This document shows, in pieces, positions 5,079 through 5,369 of a stretch of 5,369 bases of DNA. How positions within the stretch are numbered: the stretch's first letter is position 1; every line of letters begins with the position of its first letter. Source of the DNA: DASTOB01 sp035720425 (GTDB lineage Bacteria; Chloroflexota; Limnocylindria; Limnocylindrales; CSP1-4); NCBI GenBank assembly GCA_035720425.1, contig DASTOB010000030.1:1-5369 (forward strand), written 5' to 3'. Position numbers and translations under genes: made by a program. The notes beneath the pieces were generated by a model. That model did not search any database and was not told where the DNA came from. It saw nothing but the letters and a program-made list of their open reading frames with translations.

Positions 5079-5369
5079 TCATGACAGCAGCGCGTCGTCG
5101 AAGAACCTGATCACGCGCCCGCTCGTACTCCGCGGGCCGCGCCGCGAGCCCGCCGACGTGCTTGGACTCCGGGATCGCCCACAACGTCTTGGGCTCGCCG
5201 GCCGCCTTGAAGTACCCCGGGTTGAGCGCCTCCGTGTCGACGCCGCAGGGCGCCCAGATGATGAAGACCGGCCGCGGCGCTATCCGGCCGATGATGTCGT
5301 GCATGAGGGGCGGCGGCGGGCTGTCGGAGAAGAGGGTGATACCGGCGGTGATCATGGTCTCGAAGCCGC
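5079..5369 (-). pseudogene. alpha/beta hydrolase (dienelactone-hydrolase/peptidase-like), C-terminal part with apparent frameshift; 5' end outside window
   Basis: The frame enters from the right edge and reads GFETMITAGITLFSDS, then IGRIAPRPVFIIWAPCGVD, EALNPGYFKAAGEPKTLW, IPESKHVGGLAARPAEYER. This is the C-terminal third of an alpha/beta hydrolase: the APRPVFII strand, the Asp/Glu acid loop and the catalytic His in ESKHVGG. Family members typically end PAEYERRVIxFFDxAL. Here, after EYERA (codons ending at 5116), the frame continues into unrelated RDQVLRRR residues to a stop at 5065. Shifting by one base at 5114 gives VIRFFDDALLS and a TGA at 5079-5081. So there is one extra base (or two missing) near 5112-5120 in a GC-rich run. 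It is either a real inactivating indel or a sequencing error; damage would be limited to the last helix. An internal ATG at 5353 is not the true start. Confidence 0.7.

Overview
This is a high-GC window (roughly 70% by eye) with strong G/C bias at third codon positions, GTG starts and mostly actinobacterial-looking protein families. A high-GC actinobacterium is the best guess; nothing here fixes the genus. No RNA gene, CRISPR array, transposase or phage gene is visible.

The left and central part (1-3957) looks healthy. It holds the C-terminal half of an FAD/NAD(P) pyridine-nucleotide disulfide-type oxidoreductase (+, cut by the window edge) and, convergent with it, a complete DedA-family membrane protein (-). 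Divergent from dedA is a tight two-gene unit (+): an alpha/beta hydrolase followed after 3 bases by a zeta-crystallin-type NADPH:quinone oxidoreductase. That unit ends in a GC-rich hairpin with the quinone oxidoreductase stop codon in its loop. A small VOC (glyoxalase-fold) protein follows on the same strand. The hydrolase, quinone reductase and VOC protein are the sort of set often seen in detoxification of reactive carbonyls, quinones or xenobiotics, but no substrate can be read from the sequence.

The right part (about 3440-5369) is a row of damaged genes, all on the minus strand. Reading in their direction of transcription they are: the C-terminal part of an alpha/beta hydrolase with an apparent 1-base frameshift just before its end; an aspartate/glutamate racemase missing its first ~25 residues and start codon; an NmrA-like NAD(P)-binding/epimerase fragment missing its Rossmann N-terminus and its C-terminus; and, beyond the intact VOC gene on the opposite strand, a ~45-codon fragment of another medium-chain dehydrogenase/reductase. 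The region therefore looks like a site of repeated deletion and gene decay rather than a working operon.

The most distinctive non-coding structure is a 64-bp imperfect palindrome (4351-4414), exactly between the racemase stop and the truncated NmrA-like fragment. Its 12-bp ends are perfect inverted repeats containing TGTCACA, and an inner GTCAA/TTGAC pair is conserved while the sequence between diverges. Each half resembles the promoter described for ECF41-group sigma factors (TGTCACA at -35, CGTC at -10), and the leftward half points at an epimerase-type gene, the class of gene ECF41 factors are known to control. It could equally be a small dispersed palindromic repeat or a terminator. I see no convincing wholly new system; the palindrome and the chain of gene remnants are what deserve a second look.
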